A DNA stretch of 64,000 bases, taken from UBA6055 sp965203755. GTDB lineage: Bacteria; Chloroflexota; Anaerolineae; Aggregatilineales; Phototrophicaceae. This document shows, in pieces, positions 8,999 to 16,804 of the stretch (positions within the stretch are counted from its first letter, which is position 1; every line of letters begins with the position of its first letter). The position numbers were made by a program, and so were the translations under genes. Under the pieces are notes generated by a model that was not told the origin of the DNA, did not search any database, and was given only the letters and a program-made list of their open reading frames with translations. The stretch covers positions 310,001-374,000 of the forward strand of contig OZ241910.1 in NCBI GenBank assembly GCA_965203755.1, in the 5' to 3' direction.

Positions 8999-9469
8999 CT
9001 ATCGGACATCGACAATGTTGAATTTGACCGGCCCGTCGGGTGTTAGCGCCTCCACTTTTCTGCCTTTTTTCTTACCCAAAAGAGCCGCGCCGATAGGGCT
9101 TTTTTGAGAGATTTTACGCTCGCGCGGGTTTGCCTCGGCGCTTCCAACGATTTTATACTCTTCGTCTTCATTCGTTCCGTCTTCGCGGATAATCACCGTC
9201 GAGCCGATTTTTACTTCGTCGCTGGGGCCTTCATCTTCGACGACAGTCGCACGACGCAAGACCGCCTCAATATGCTGTATTCGACCTTCAGTGAAGCCTT
9301 GCTGCTCCTTGGCATCGTGATAATCTGCATTTTCCTTCAAATCACCTTGAGCGACCGCCTCCTTCAATTTTCGCGCCAAAGCGGGCCGCCGAACCTCAAT
9401 CAATCCCTTGAGTTCGCGGCGAAGCTCGGCTTCACCTTCTTTGGTTAAGTAGGTCTGTTCTGATGCCAT
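8999..9469 (-). CDS. greA: Transcription elongation factor GreA
   Basis: GreA stimulates RNA polymerase to cleave backtracked transcripts. The start at 9469 (MASEQTYLTKEGEAELRREL) gives 156 residues, the normal length; the open frame continues upstream to 9595 but that part is not family-like. The N-terminal coiled coil contains the acidic tip (ENADYHDAKEQQ), and the C-terminal FKBP-like domain ends with a typical GPVKFNIVDVR. It is convergent with the 7480 gene and has its own terminator. Confidence 0.95.
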   Translation of the reverse strand: MASEQTYLTKEGEAELRRELKGLIEVRRPALARKLKEAVAQGDLKENADYHDAKEQQGFTEGRIQHIEAVLRRATVVEDEGPSDEVKIGSTVIIREDGTNEDEEYKIVGSAEANPRERKISQKSPIGAALLGKKKGRKVEALTPDGPVKFNIVDVR

Positions 9470-9584
9470 AACGCAGTTCCTTGCTCTCATTGCTTTCATT
9501 GAGTATATCAGGCAGGCATTGAAAAGCAAGATTAAGGATATGGATTTTGGCTGTCTGCTGTTTGGATTGATGTATAGTTGTCGG

Positions 9585-10556
9585 CTAGTTTTCAATCAGC
9601 ACATCAACGAATGTGGTTTGATAGGCTTCGACCATGACCGAACTGCGATGCGCCAAGCGACCGACCTCATCAAGAATCACAATCTCATAACCTCCCGGCG
9701 GCAGGTCGCTCACAGTGAAATTCTCGTTCCATACCGGGTCGCGGTTCGCGCGGTCGCTTCCATAGGTAAAGACTTCGCGGTGTACAGTGTCCGAGCGCGC
9801 AGCAATCCGCTTGCCATAAATCGGATTGCCTTGAGCATCATGCACAAATCCTGCAATCATCCCGTGGTCAGTATAATGCTTCAGCCACAATTCAGGGTTG
9901 CGGGTCAGCCGATAATCGTAGGGATCGTCCACGCGAACTTCAAAATGCAGATGCGCCCCCAGCGCAATGCCAGAGGAGCCGACTCGCCCCAAGCGGTCGC
10001 CAGCCTGGACGTCTTGTCCCGCTTCAACTTCAACGCGGTCGAGATGTGCATAAAGCGTAAAGATCTGACGATTGTCCAGTGAGCGGATATCATGCGCCAG
10101 GATCACAACGTTGCCGTAATAATTTTTATAGGGGCCTAATATCAAGTCCGTATCTTCCCCGGCGAACACGACGCTGCCCGATTCGGCCGCGTACACCGGG
10201 GTAAAGCGGGGATTGACAAATTCAACGCCAAGATGAACCGCAAGCGTACCCCCGCGCGTGCTGCCATAAGGGTACGTGCGGTCAGCCCAATGGACTTTAT
10301 CAGCCGACAATGCTATCGGGCGGCGCAGCACATGATGATCGCGCCGTTCAATTTCTGACCAATCGATTTCAGCTGCCGCTGCCGATGTGGGGCTGGCGGT
10401 CCAATCTGGCGGCGGCGTGACCGTCTCGATACCGATGGGGGCTTGAGTTGAGTTTGGCGGCACGGCTGCTGCATCTTGAGCGGCAACTCTTATCGAGAGC
10501 GAAAACAAGCAGAAAAAGATAGCTATCCATGGCCGCAGCCGAGTTGTTAATGGCAT
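9585..10556 (-). CDS. Secreted M23 (LytM-type) metallopeptidase
   Basis: This is a probable peptidoglycan endopeptidase outside the cell membrane. A signal peptide spans about residues 1-26 (hydrophobic WIAIFFCLFSLS, cleavage near VAA-QD). The M23 core is visible: HLGVEF (first zinc His, with Glu where Asp is usual), YAHLDRVEV, and the HLHFEV motif. After the peptidase comes a beta-rich domain of about 75 residues (AGFVHDAQGNPIYGKRI to LPPGGYEIVI) resembling a carboxypeptidase-regulatory fold. The lipoprotein gene at 10595-11362 lies just upstream on the same strand (38 bases), so co-transcription is likely. Confidence 0.88.
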   Translation of the reverse strand: MPLTTRLRPWIAIFFCLFSLSIRVAAQDAAAVPPNSTQAPIGIETVTPPPDWTASPTSAAAAEIDWSEIERRDHHVLRRPIALSADKVHWADRTYPYGSTRGGTLAVHLGVEFVNPRFTPVYAAESGSVVFAGEDTDLILGPYKNYYGNVVILAHDIRSLDNRQIFTLYAHLDRVEVEAGQDVQAGDRLGRVGSSGIALGAHLHFEVRVDDPYDYRLTRNPELWLKHYTDHGMIAGFVHDAQGNPIYGKRIAARSDTVHREVFTYGSDRANRDPVWNENFTVSDLPPGGYEIVILDEVGRLAHRSSVMVEAYQTTFVDVLIEN

Positions 10557-10594
10557 TCAATAACCTCGAATAGGGTGGTTTGCAGCATCTTTAA

Positions 10595-11362
10595 TTAACC
10601 GGCGCGAATCGAAAATCGAGTTGAGGGTTCGGGTTGGCCATTGACATATAATGTAGCTGTATATGCGCCCGGCAAAAATGGAAAGTCAGCCGGCGTGGCA
10701 TAAAACCAGATACATTCAAACTGCGCCGAATAGTCTGCCAGCCAAGAACTGCGATAGACCGCTCGATTTTCATACAGCCAATCCACCACGAAATGGGTTT
10801 CGCTTCTTAACGCCGAGACCCGCGCCGTTACATAAATGCGCTCATCATCGCCGCTAAACTGAACCGCATTCCCGCTTGAACAGCCATTGTCAGGATTAAG
10901 GCGGCGGGCTGTCGCCACATTGGAAACGCGCATTACAGCCAAGCCATCACCGCTTGCAGCCTGGTCGTCGATCATTTCCATATCCAAAGAACTGCTCATA
11001 TCGGCCGCGCTGACAACAACCGCGCGCATCACCGGAGTCGCTGTAAGCCTCGCGTTCACGGTGGACGCCAATGCCAAATTCACAGCCAAGATTTGGGAGA
11101 CTCTGGTGCCGGCTGCGGCCAAGGTTGCAACAGCCCGGGTTTGGTCAGCAGCGGCAGCCTGCTGGATCAAGGCGGCTTCGGTTACAAATAAGGTCATCTC
11201 CGCGACCAGGGTTCCCGAATTGTCATTGCCGGTCAGCGTCTGACATCCTGCCAGCAAAATCAGGCTCAACAAAAAACGCAGTCTGGCCGTCCAGCCCGGT
11301 CTCGTCCTTTCCGATTCAGCTTTCGCGCTCAAAACAGCGGCGTCTGCGAAAGGTTTCTTCAT
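10595..11362 (-). CDS. Putative lipoprotein of unknown function
   Basis: This 255-residue protein has a hydrophobic segment ending in a lipobox (ILLAGC, Cys at residue 40), so it is probably anchored outside the membrane by lipid. The 30-residue part before the hydrophobic segment is long for a signal peptide, so the true start may lie inside. The mature region begins with an alanine-rich helical stretch (VTEAALIQQAAAADQTRAV) followed by a beta-rich domain with a conserved-looking WLYENRAVYRSSW. I do not recognise a named family. It precedes the M23 peptidase gene. Confidence 0.75.
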   Translation of the reverse strand: MKKPFADAAVLSAKAESERTRPGWTARLRFLLSLILLAGCQTLTGNDNSGTLVAEMTLFVTEAALIQQAAAADQTRAVATLAAAGTRVSQILAVNLALASTVNARLTATPVMRAVVVSAADMSSSLDMEMIDDQAASGDGLAVMRVSNVATARRLNPDNGCSSGNAVQFSGDDERIYVTARVSALRSETHFVVDWLYENRAVYRSSWLADYSAQFECIWFYATPADFPFLPGAYTATLYVNGQPEPSTRFSIRAG

Positions 11363-11527
11363 GCGCCCCGGCGATATGGTCTTATCACTTGCTATATTAT
11401 ACTATCGCAATTATGCGCGATTGGGTAAGCGCGCCCAAGCTGCCGGTTTTGAATGCTTCAGATTTGCTGGCGAACCACAGCGCCAGGCGATTTTGATGCG
11501 ATTGTTCTGCCTTAACAAGTATCGGAC

Positions 11528-11556
11528 TTGTGAAGCTGATATGAATCTGTTACGAT
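11528..11556 (+). promoter_or_regulatory. Promoter of tRNA-Arg
   Basis: TTGTGA (11528-11533) and TACGAT (11551-11556) have 17-base spacing. The predicted start falls about 5 bases before the tRNA 5' end. Confidence 0.55.
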
Positions 11557-11567
11557 ATTGAATATAA

Positions 11568-11639
11568 GCCCCCGTAGCTCAGGGGATAGAGCATTGGTTT
11601 CCGGAACCAGGCGCACAGGTTCGAATCCTGTCGGGGGTA
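11568..11639 (+). tRNA. tRNA-Arg (anticodon CCG)
   Basis: A full cloverleaf can be drawn: acceptor GCCCCCG with CGGGGGT, D arm GCTC/GAGC, anticodon stem TTGGT/ACCAG with loop TTCCGGA (anticodon CCG), and T arm ACAGG-TTCGAAT-CCTGT. The terminal CCA is not encoded. The next base begins the stop codon of the convergent oxidoreductase gene. Confidence 0.93.
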
Positions 11640-12929
11640 CTATTTTTCTGTCGTGCCGCGCGTTTCGGTTTCCAGCCGCTTGCGAAATTCTTCCATGTGG
11701 ATGACTGTTTTCTTGTGGCGGGATTCTTCGGCTGCAAAAGCCAGCAGGTGACTCGCCAGTGATTCCCGCGCAGTGGTGACGTCTTCGTCCGGTATGCCCT
11801 TGACCGCATTCAGGAAGCTGCGGACTATGCCGAAGTCGCCGCCGCCGTGACCGCTGCTGTCGCGATCAATCACCGGCACATCCTCTACTTCGCCGGTTAA
11901 ATGATGATGAACCCGAATCTCATTGCCGCTTGAAGCGAACTTGCCATACAAGGTCGCTTTGGCGCCATCCCAGCGCATGGTGCGGCATTCTTCATCTCCC
12001 TGTCCATTCATTATCAGGGTAACGGTCGCGCCGTCTTCCAGTTCCATGCTAACGGTCTGATGATCGACGACATCATTGTCGCAATAATAAACACAGCGTC
12101 CATACCAGCCGGTTTTCAGCTGCTTGAGTCGGGCTTCCTTGGTTGGGATGCTGGACACGTAGCTGTGGGGCCATCCATCTCCGTCGCGCATGTAGAGCTT
12201 TGTGGCTTCATATTTGCATGTTTCGACTGCCGGACAGCCATCGGTACAGCGCCGCGTGGCGCCTGCCGGCGCATTTTCAGGTCGGAAATGCGTCAAAGAA
12301 CCAAAAGAATGGAGATTAACAACATCTTTGCCCAAAATCCATAACAGCACATCAAAATCATGGCAGCACTTCGACAGAATCATCGGCCCGGAAGTGGCCT
12401 GACTGCGCCAGTTTCCACGCACGAAGCTATGCGCCATGTGATAGTAAATCAGGTTTTCGCGATGAGTGACGCTGACGATGCGCCCCAGCTTCCCCGAACG
12501 CACGACCGCCCGCAATGTCTGCCAAAAGGGGCTGTAACGCAGGACATGGCACACTTGCAGCAGGCGCCCGGTTTCTTCCGCTTTCTGCGCCAGGCGCACA
12601 TTTTCGCGCGGCGCCGGCGCCATTGGTTTTTCCAGCAGAACATCATATCCCAAATCGAGCATCTTCATGGTGGAAACGTAGTGCAAGCGGTCCATCGTGC
12701 AGTTTATAATCGCCGCAGCCTTTTTTTCTGGCGCCGCCAGCAGGGATTCCCAATCATGGTAAATCATCTGCGGGGCAATATCATGGTCAGTCACCATGCG
12801 CCGCCGCCGAATCGGATCTGGTTCAGCCACGCCGGTCACCCTAAGCTCATCTGGATATTCCAGGGCAAATTGCCCATAAGCGTTTCCGCGTCCGCCGGCG
12901 CCGACAATAATCGCGTCAATCGGTGTCAT
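11640..12929 (-). CDS. Gfo/Idh/MocA-family oxidoreductase
   Basis: This is an NAD(P)-dependent sugar or cyclitol dehydrogenase-type protein. The N-terminal Rossmann fold starts IIVGAGGRGNAYGQFA and contains the family motif LLEKPMAP near residue 96; the C-terminal alpha/beta domain follows. The ATG at 12929 is chosen, giving 429 residues; an upstream ATG at 12947 adds six residues. A cysteine cluster CTDGCPAVETC at about 235-245 resembles those seen in some members, possibly a metal site. The substrate is unknown. Its 3' end abuts tRNA-Arg. Confidence 0.88.
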   Translation of the reverse strand: MTPIDAIIVGAGGRGNAYGQFALEYPDELRVTGVAEPDPIRRRRMVTDHDIAPQMIYHDWESLLAAPEKKAAAIINCTMDRLHYVSTMKMLDLGYDVLLEKPMAPAPRENVRLAQKAEETGRLLQVCHVLRYSPFWQTLRAVVRSGKLGRIVSVTHRENLIYYHMAHSFVRGNWRSQATSGPMILSKCCHDFDVLLWILGKDVVNLHSFGSLTHFRPENAPAGATRRCTDGCPAVETCKYEATKLYMRDGDGWPHSYVSSIPTKEARLKQLKTGWYGRCVYYCDNDVVDHQTVSMELEDGATVTLIMNGQGDEECRTMRWDGAKATLYGKFASSGNEIRVHHHLTGEVEDVPVIDRDSSGHGGGDFGIVRSFLNAVKGIPDEDVTTARESLASHLLAFAAEESRHKKTVIHMEEFRKRLETETRGTTEK

Positions 12930-13056
12930 CAGCCTGTCTCCCTGCATAAACGCAATTTTACAGCAGAATTTTAGCGGCTATTGTACATCCCAAACAAAAC
13001 TTTATCGAGGCAGCCTTGTGCAAAATGACCCCGCTTCTCAAAATTAGAGCAGCCAG

Positions 13057-14112
13057 CTAGTCGGCAGAAAATTTGTAAATCGTTGTCGATTCAAACCGGC
13101 TTCCCGGGCGCAATACAGTCGATGGGAAATGCGGCTGATTGGGCGAATCGGGGAAGCGCTGCGTCTCCAGCGCCAGTCCGTCACTCTGACGATACAAACG
13201 CCCGCTGGCGCCGGCGAGGGTGGCATCGAGAAAATTGCCGGCATAAAACTGAATGCCCGGCTCACTTGTCCAGACTTCCATAAACCGCCCGCAGACCGGC
13301 TCATACAGGCGGGCAGCCAATCCCAAATCACCGGCCGACAGCCCGTCGCGGTTCAGCACAAAGTTATGGTCATAGCCCTTCGCCATCACAATCTGCGGGT
13401 GTGAGGAACGTTCGCCCGGACCAATCGCCTTGGGCAGCCGAAAATCAAACGGCGTGCCGGCGACGGCTGCGATTTCGCCGGTCGGAATCTGGGTCGAATC
13501 GGTCGGCGTATAATAATCGGCATTCAAGGTTAGAATATGATTGTAAATGGTGCCTTCTCCCTCGCCCATTAAATTAAAGTAACAGTGATTGGTCAGGTTG
13601 ATCACAGTAGGCGCATCGGTTTTGGCAGAATAATGGATGCGAAGCTCATTGGCGTCAGTCAGGCTATAAGTCACAGCCACATCAACCGCGCCAGGATAGC
13701 CCTCTTCGCCATCGACGCTCAAATATGACAGTTCAACGCCAGAATGCTCCGCGCCGGCGACTTCTCTGGCTGACCAGATTCGCCGGTCAAAGCCGGTTTT
13801 GCCACCATGCAGCGAGTTAGGTCCATCATTGACAAAGAGCGCATATTCCCTATCGTCCAGACAAAATTGCCCCTTGGCGATTCGATTGGCATAGCGCCCG
13901 GTGATGGCGCCAAAATAAGGATGATCGGCTTCATATTTATCCAGGCAGTCAAATCCAAGAGCGACATTGGCAAATCGCCCGTTTCGATCCGGCACGCTTA
14001 TGACGGTCAGAATGCCGCCATAGGTGATGAATTTCACCTCCATGCCCTGTGCATTGGTCAAGGTGTATTCTTCAACGGTCTGGCCTTCAATCGTCGTTCC
14101 ATAGATTCGCAT
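13057..14112 (-). CDS. galM: Aldose 1-epimerase (galactose mutarotase)
   Basis: The enzyme interconverts alpha and beta anomers of hexoses. Family motifs are present: FDRRIWSAREV, NHCYFNLMGEG with the catalytic histidine, GYDHNFVLN, and LALETQRFPDSPNQPHFP with the catalytic glutamate. The 351-residue length is normal. It lies downstream of the oxidoreductase's promoter region on the same strand but transcribes toward it with 110 bases between, and is divergent from the glycosyltransferase at 14243. Confidence 0.94.
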   Translation of the reverse strand: MRIYGTTIEGQTVEEYTLTNAQGMEVKFITYGGILTVISVPDRNGRFANVALGFDCLDKYEADHPYFGAITGRYANRIAKGQFCLDDREYALFVNDGPNSLHGGKTGFDRRIWSAREVAGAEHSGVELSYLSVDGEEGYPGAVDVAVTYSLTDANELRIHYSAKTDAPTVINLTNHCYFNLMGEGEGTIYNHILTLNADYYTPTDSTQIPTGEIAAVAGTPFDFRLPKAIGPGERSSHPQIVMAKGYDHNFVLNRDGLSAGDLGLAARLYEPVCGRFMEVWTSEPGIQFYAGNFLDATLAGASGRLYRQSDGLALETQRFPDSPNQPHFPSTVLRPGSRFESTTIYKFSAD

Positions 14113-14181
14113 ATTTCATCCTCGCTCCATCTTAGCCATTCTTGTCCATGATAACGCACTTTACAATGAGTGTCTGAAAAA

Positions 14182-14210
14182 TTGACGCGAGTGCAAACTT
14201 GTACTAGACT
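14182..14210 (+). promoter_or_regulatory. Promoter of the 14243 glycosyltransferase
   Basis: TTGACG (14182-14187) and TAGACT (14205-14210) are separated by 17 bases, about 33 bases before the first ATG. Confidence 0.6.
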
Positions 14211-14242
14211 AGGCGCGTTTTGAACATCAAAATCAAACATTC

Positions 14243-15496
14243 ATGCTTGCCGACGAACGCCAGCCCATGAAAATCCTGTTTGTAACACATTACTTTGAGC
14301 CCGACAGCGGCGCAGCTGCGATTCGTCTGACGCGGCTGGCAGCGCAGCTTGAACAGCGCGGGCATGAAATCACGATTTTGACGCCCATGCCCCACTACCC
14401 GGTTGGTGTCATCCATCCCGATTATCGCTGGCGATTCACGGTCAGCGAGAAGCGCGGCAATATCCGCGTGATCCGAGTCTGGCTCTATGCCACTACCCGA
14501 CAGCGCATCGTCTTTCGTTTGATAAGCCAGCTGTCATTTATGATCGCCTGCTCCATCCGCGGTATCTTCGTCAAACGTCCCGATGTGATGCTGATTGAGA
14601 ATCAGCCTATTTTCACTGCCCTGGCCGGCTGGTTCATTAGCTGGATTAAACGCGCCCCCTATCTGGCCAACGTTAGCGATTTCTGGCCCGAGTACCTGGC
14701 TACCGCCGGCATCACCACAGAAACAAGCCCAATCTATCGCCTGCTCACAGCATTTGTCAATCATACCCAAAGAAACGCCGCCGGCATTGTCACCTTATAC
14801 CCTCCGCTTTCGGCTCTTATCGAAAAGCGCATCGGGCGAAAGGCAATCACTAAAGTAATCTACAATGCCGTCGATTCGGAAAAGTTTGATGAACAGATCG
14901 ATGACTCGGCATTTCGCGAAAAGCGCCAGTTGGGAAAAGCGCGGCTCATCACTTTTCTGGGCATCCTGGGCTATCATATTGATCTTCAAACCATGCTGGA
15001 CGTGGCGCTGCACTTCAAGGATTTTCCCGATATCAAGTTCGTGTTCGCATGCGCTGGACATCAAAAACGTCATCTACAGAAAACACTGGAAACAGCCGAG
15101 TATGCCCATTGTCAATGGATTGACTGGATTGATTATGATGAAGTTCCTGGATTTTGGGCTGCTTCCTACCTATCCTATTGGGCGCTGCGCGATAATCCGG
15201 TCGATCAAATGCGATTTCAAGCCAAGCTGTACGAGGCTATGGGAAGCGGCACGCCGACTGTGATTGCTGTTCGAGGATTGATGCGCGAAGTCATTGCAGA
15301 GGCTGGGTCTGGCATCACTGTTCCGCCCGGCAATGCCAAGGCGATGGTCACAGCTATTGCGAAACTGCTTGACGATCATGCAGCCTACCAGCAGATGAGC
15401 GAGAATGGACGGCGATTCGCCCAAGAGCATTTCAGCGTCAAACGCAGTGTCGATGAATATGAGGCCATACTGCGCCAGGTCGCCGATTCATCTTGA
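14243..15496 (+). CDS. Glycosyltransferase family 4 (WbuB-like)
   Basis: This 417-residue GT-B-fold enzyme probably transfers a sugar to a surface polysaccharide or glycolipid at the membrane. The N-terminal acceptor domain starts ILFVTHYFEPDSGAAAIRL, with hydrophobic patches around 95-130 suggesting membrane association. The C-terminal donor domain has MGSGTPTVIAVRG and GSGITVPPGNAKAM. The ATG at 14267 (MKILFVTHYF) is an equally good start; neither has a clear ribosome-binding site. Donor and acceptor cannot be told from sequence. Confidence 0.88.
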   Translation: MLADERQPMKILFVTHYFEPDSGAAAIRLTRLAAQLEQRGHEITILTPMPHYPVGVIHPDYRWRFTVSEKRGNIRVIRVWLYATTRQRIVFRLISQLSFMIACSIRGIFVKRPDVMLIENQPIFTALAGWFISWIKRAPYLANVSDFWPEYLATAGITTETSPIYRLLTAFVNHTQRNAAGIVTLYPPLSALIEKRIGRKAITKVIYNAVDSEKFDEQIDDSAFREKRQLGKARLITFLGILGYHIDLQTMLDVALHFKDFPDIKFVFACAGHQKRHLQKTLETAEYAHCQWIDWIDYDEVPGFWAASYLSYWALRDNPVDQMRFQAKLYEAMGSGTPTVIAVRGLMREVIAEAGSGITVPPGNAKAMVTAIAKLLDDHAAYQQMSENGRRFAQEHFSVKRSVDEYEAILRQVADSS

Positions 15497-15570
15497 GATG
15501 GAACCGGCAGGTGTTGGCGCCGCGCCTTCAGCCGGCATCCATAAAATACCTGTCTTGACACATATTCTGT

Positions 15571-15599
15571 TTGCGTAATCGTCTTCTGCAAATTATACT
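15571..15599 (+). promoter_or_regulatory. Promoter of the SH3-repeat gene
   Basis: TTGCGT (15571-15576) and TATACT (15594-15599) have 17-base spacing, the same as the promoter at 7348-7376. A TTGACA at 15555-15560 lies close by but has no well-spaced -10 element. Confidence 0.65.
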
Positions 15600-15670
15600 T
15601 GTCGTATTGTCAAAGTCAGAAATGATGTGTGTTTGCCTAATTAAAGACAGCCCAGAAATAGGAGGAGAAT

Positions 15671-16720
15671 ATGAAACCACTCGTGAGATTTCGATTGTTG
15701 CTTAGCCTGGTTATTGTCCTTTTTGCGCTGCCCGTTTTCCAGATGGGGGTTTTTGCACAGGACAATTCGCCGCATCTTGTGGTCAACACCGGTTTCCTGA
15801 ATATCAGAAACGGTCCAGGTGTCAGCCATGACATTGTGGCGACTGTCCCCGGCGGCGCCAAACTTCCCGTGCTGGCAATGGCAGATGACCGGCTGTGGTA
15901 TCAAGTGTCATCTATTGCCGGCGATGGATGGGTCAATTCCTACTATACCGTCGGACGCGGTAACTTCTCGAATGTCCCGGTCATAAGCGCCAAGCCGCCG
16001 CCGATTGCCGGGCCGCATCTTGTCGTCAACACCGGTTTCCTGAATATCAGAAGCGGCCCGGGGGTAGATTACACTATAATCGCCACAGTTCCCGGCGGCG
16101 CCAAACTTCCCGTACTGGCGATAGCGGAGGACCGGCTGTGGTATCAAGTGTCATCGGCTGCCGGCGACGGATGGGTCAATTCCTACTATACCGTCGGGCG
16201 CGGGGACTTCTCGGTTTTCTCGCCGGTAAGGACGGAAACGCCGGCCGGACCGCATCTTGTCGTCAACACCGGCAACTTGAATATCAGAAGCGGCCCCAGC
16301 ATCAATCACCGGATCATTACCACGGTTCCCGGCGGCGCCAAACTTCCCGTCATCGGAATCGCAAGCGACCGGCTTTGGTATCAGGTGTCATCGGAGGGCG
16401 GCGATGGATGGGTCAATTCCTATTATACCGTCGGACGCGGCGATTTCATGGGCATTCCGGTAACGGACAGTACAGCCGAAGCGCCGACGATACCGGTGGC
16501 GCGGGTTATCGTGAACACGGAACACCTGAATATCCGTACCGGCCCAAGCGCTTCAACCGAGATCGTGACCACCTTGCCCGGCGGCGCCGAGTTGACCGTG
16601 CTGGGTGTTGCCAGAGACCGTGTCTGGTATCTTGTGGAAGGAGATTTCGGCCAAGGCTGGTTAAACAATACTTATGTCATTTTCCGCGGCGATTACAGCA
16701 AGGTGCTGGTCATCAACTGA
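15671..16720 (+). CDS. Secreted protein with four bacterial SH3 repeats
   Basis: This 349-residue protein has a signal peptide (hydrophobic LLLSLVIVLFALPVFQMGVFA, about 1-30) followed by four SH3b repeats of about 80 residues. Each has the pattern LNIRxGPxxxxxIxxTxPGGAxL and, in three repeats, WYQVSS and DGWVNSYYTVGRG. Bacterial SH3 domains usually bind cell-wall peptides. No catalytic domain is present, so it may be a wall-binding or scaffold protein. AGGAGG upstream of the ATG is a strong ribosome-binding site. The first three repeats are nearly identical in DNA. Confidence 0.88.
   Translation: MKPLVRFRLLLSLVIVLFALPVFQMGVFAQDNSPHLVVNTGFLNIRNGPGVSHDIVATVPGGAKLPVLAMADDRLWYQVSSIAGDGWVNSYYTVGRGNFSNVPVISAKPPPIAGPHLVVNTGFLNIRSGPGVDYTIIATVPGGAKLPVLAIAEDRLWYQVSSAAGDGWVNSYYTVGRGDFSVFSPVRTETPAGPHLVVNTGNLNIRSGPSINHRIITTVPGGAKLPVIGIASDRLWYQVSSEGGDGWVNSYYTVGRGDFMGIPVTDSTAEAPTIPVARVIVNTEHLNIRTGPSASTEIVTTLPGGAELTVLGVARDRVWYLVEGDFGQGWLNNTYVIFRGDYSKVLVIN
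15770..16720 (+). repeat. Tandem SH3-coding repeats (four units)
   Basis: Units start at about 15770, 16013, 16250 and 16502, a period of 237-252 bases. Units 1-3 share long identical stretches of DNA, while unit 4 is clearly diverged. This points to recent tandem duplication or gene conversion among the first three. Confidence 0.8.
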
Positions 16721-16804
16721 TTGCTGATGCCGGCTGCATTTTCATCGCATAGATACAAGGCGCCCGATCTTTTTGATAGGGTGTCTTGCTTGGAGTCTCA
16801 TACC

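Noticed and set aside
15770..16501. CRISPR-like array
   Set aside because: The repeats are about 240 bases, in frame, and encode SH3 domains.
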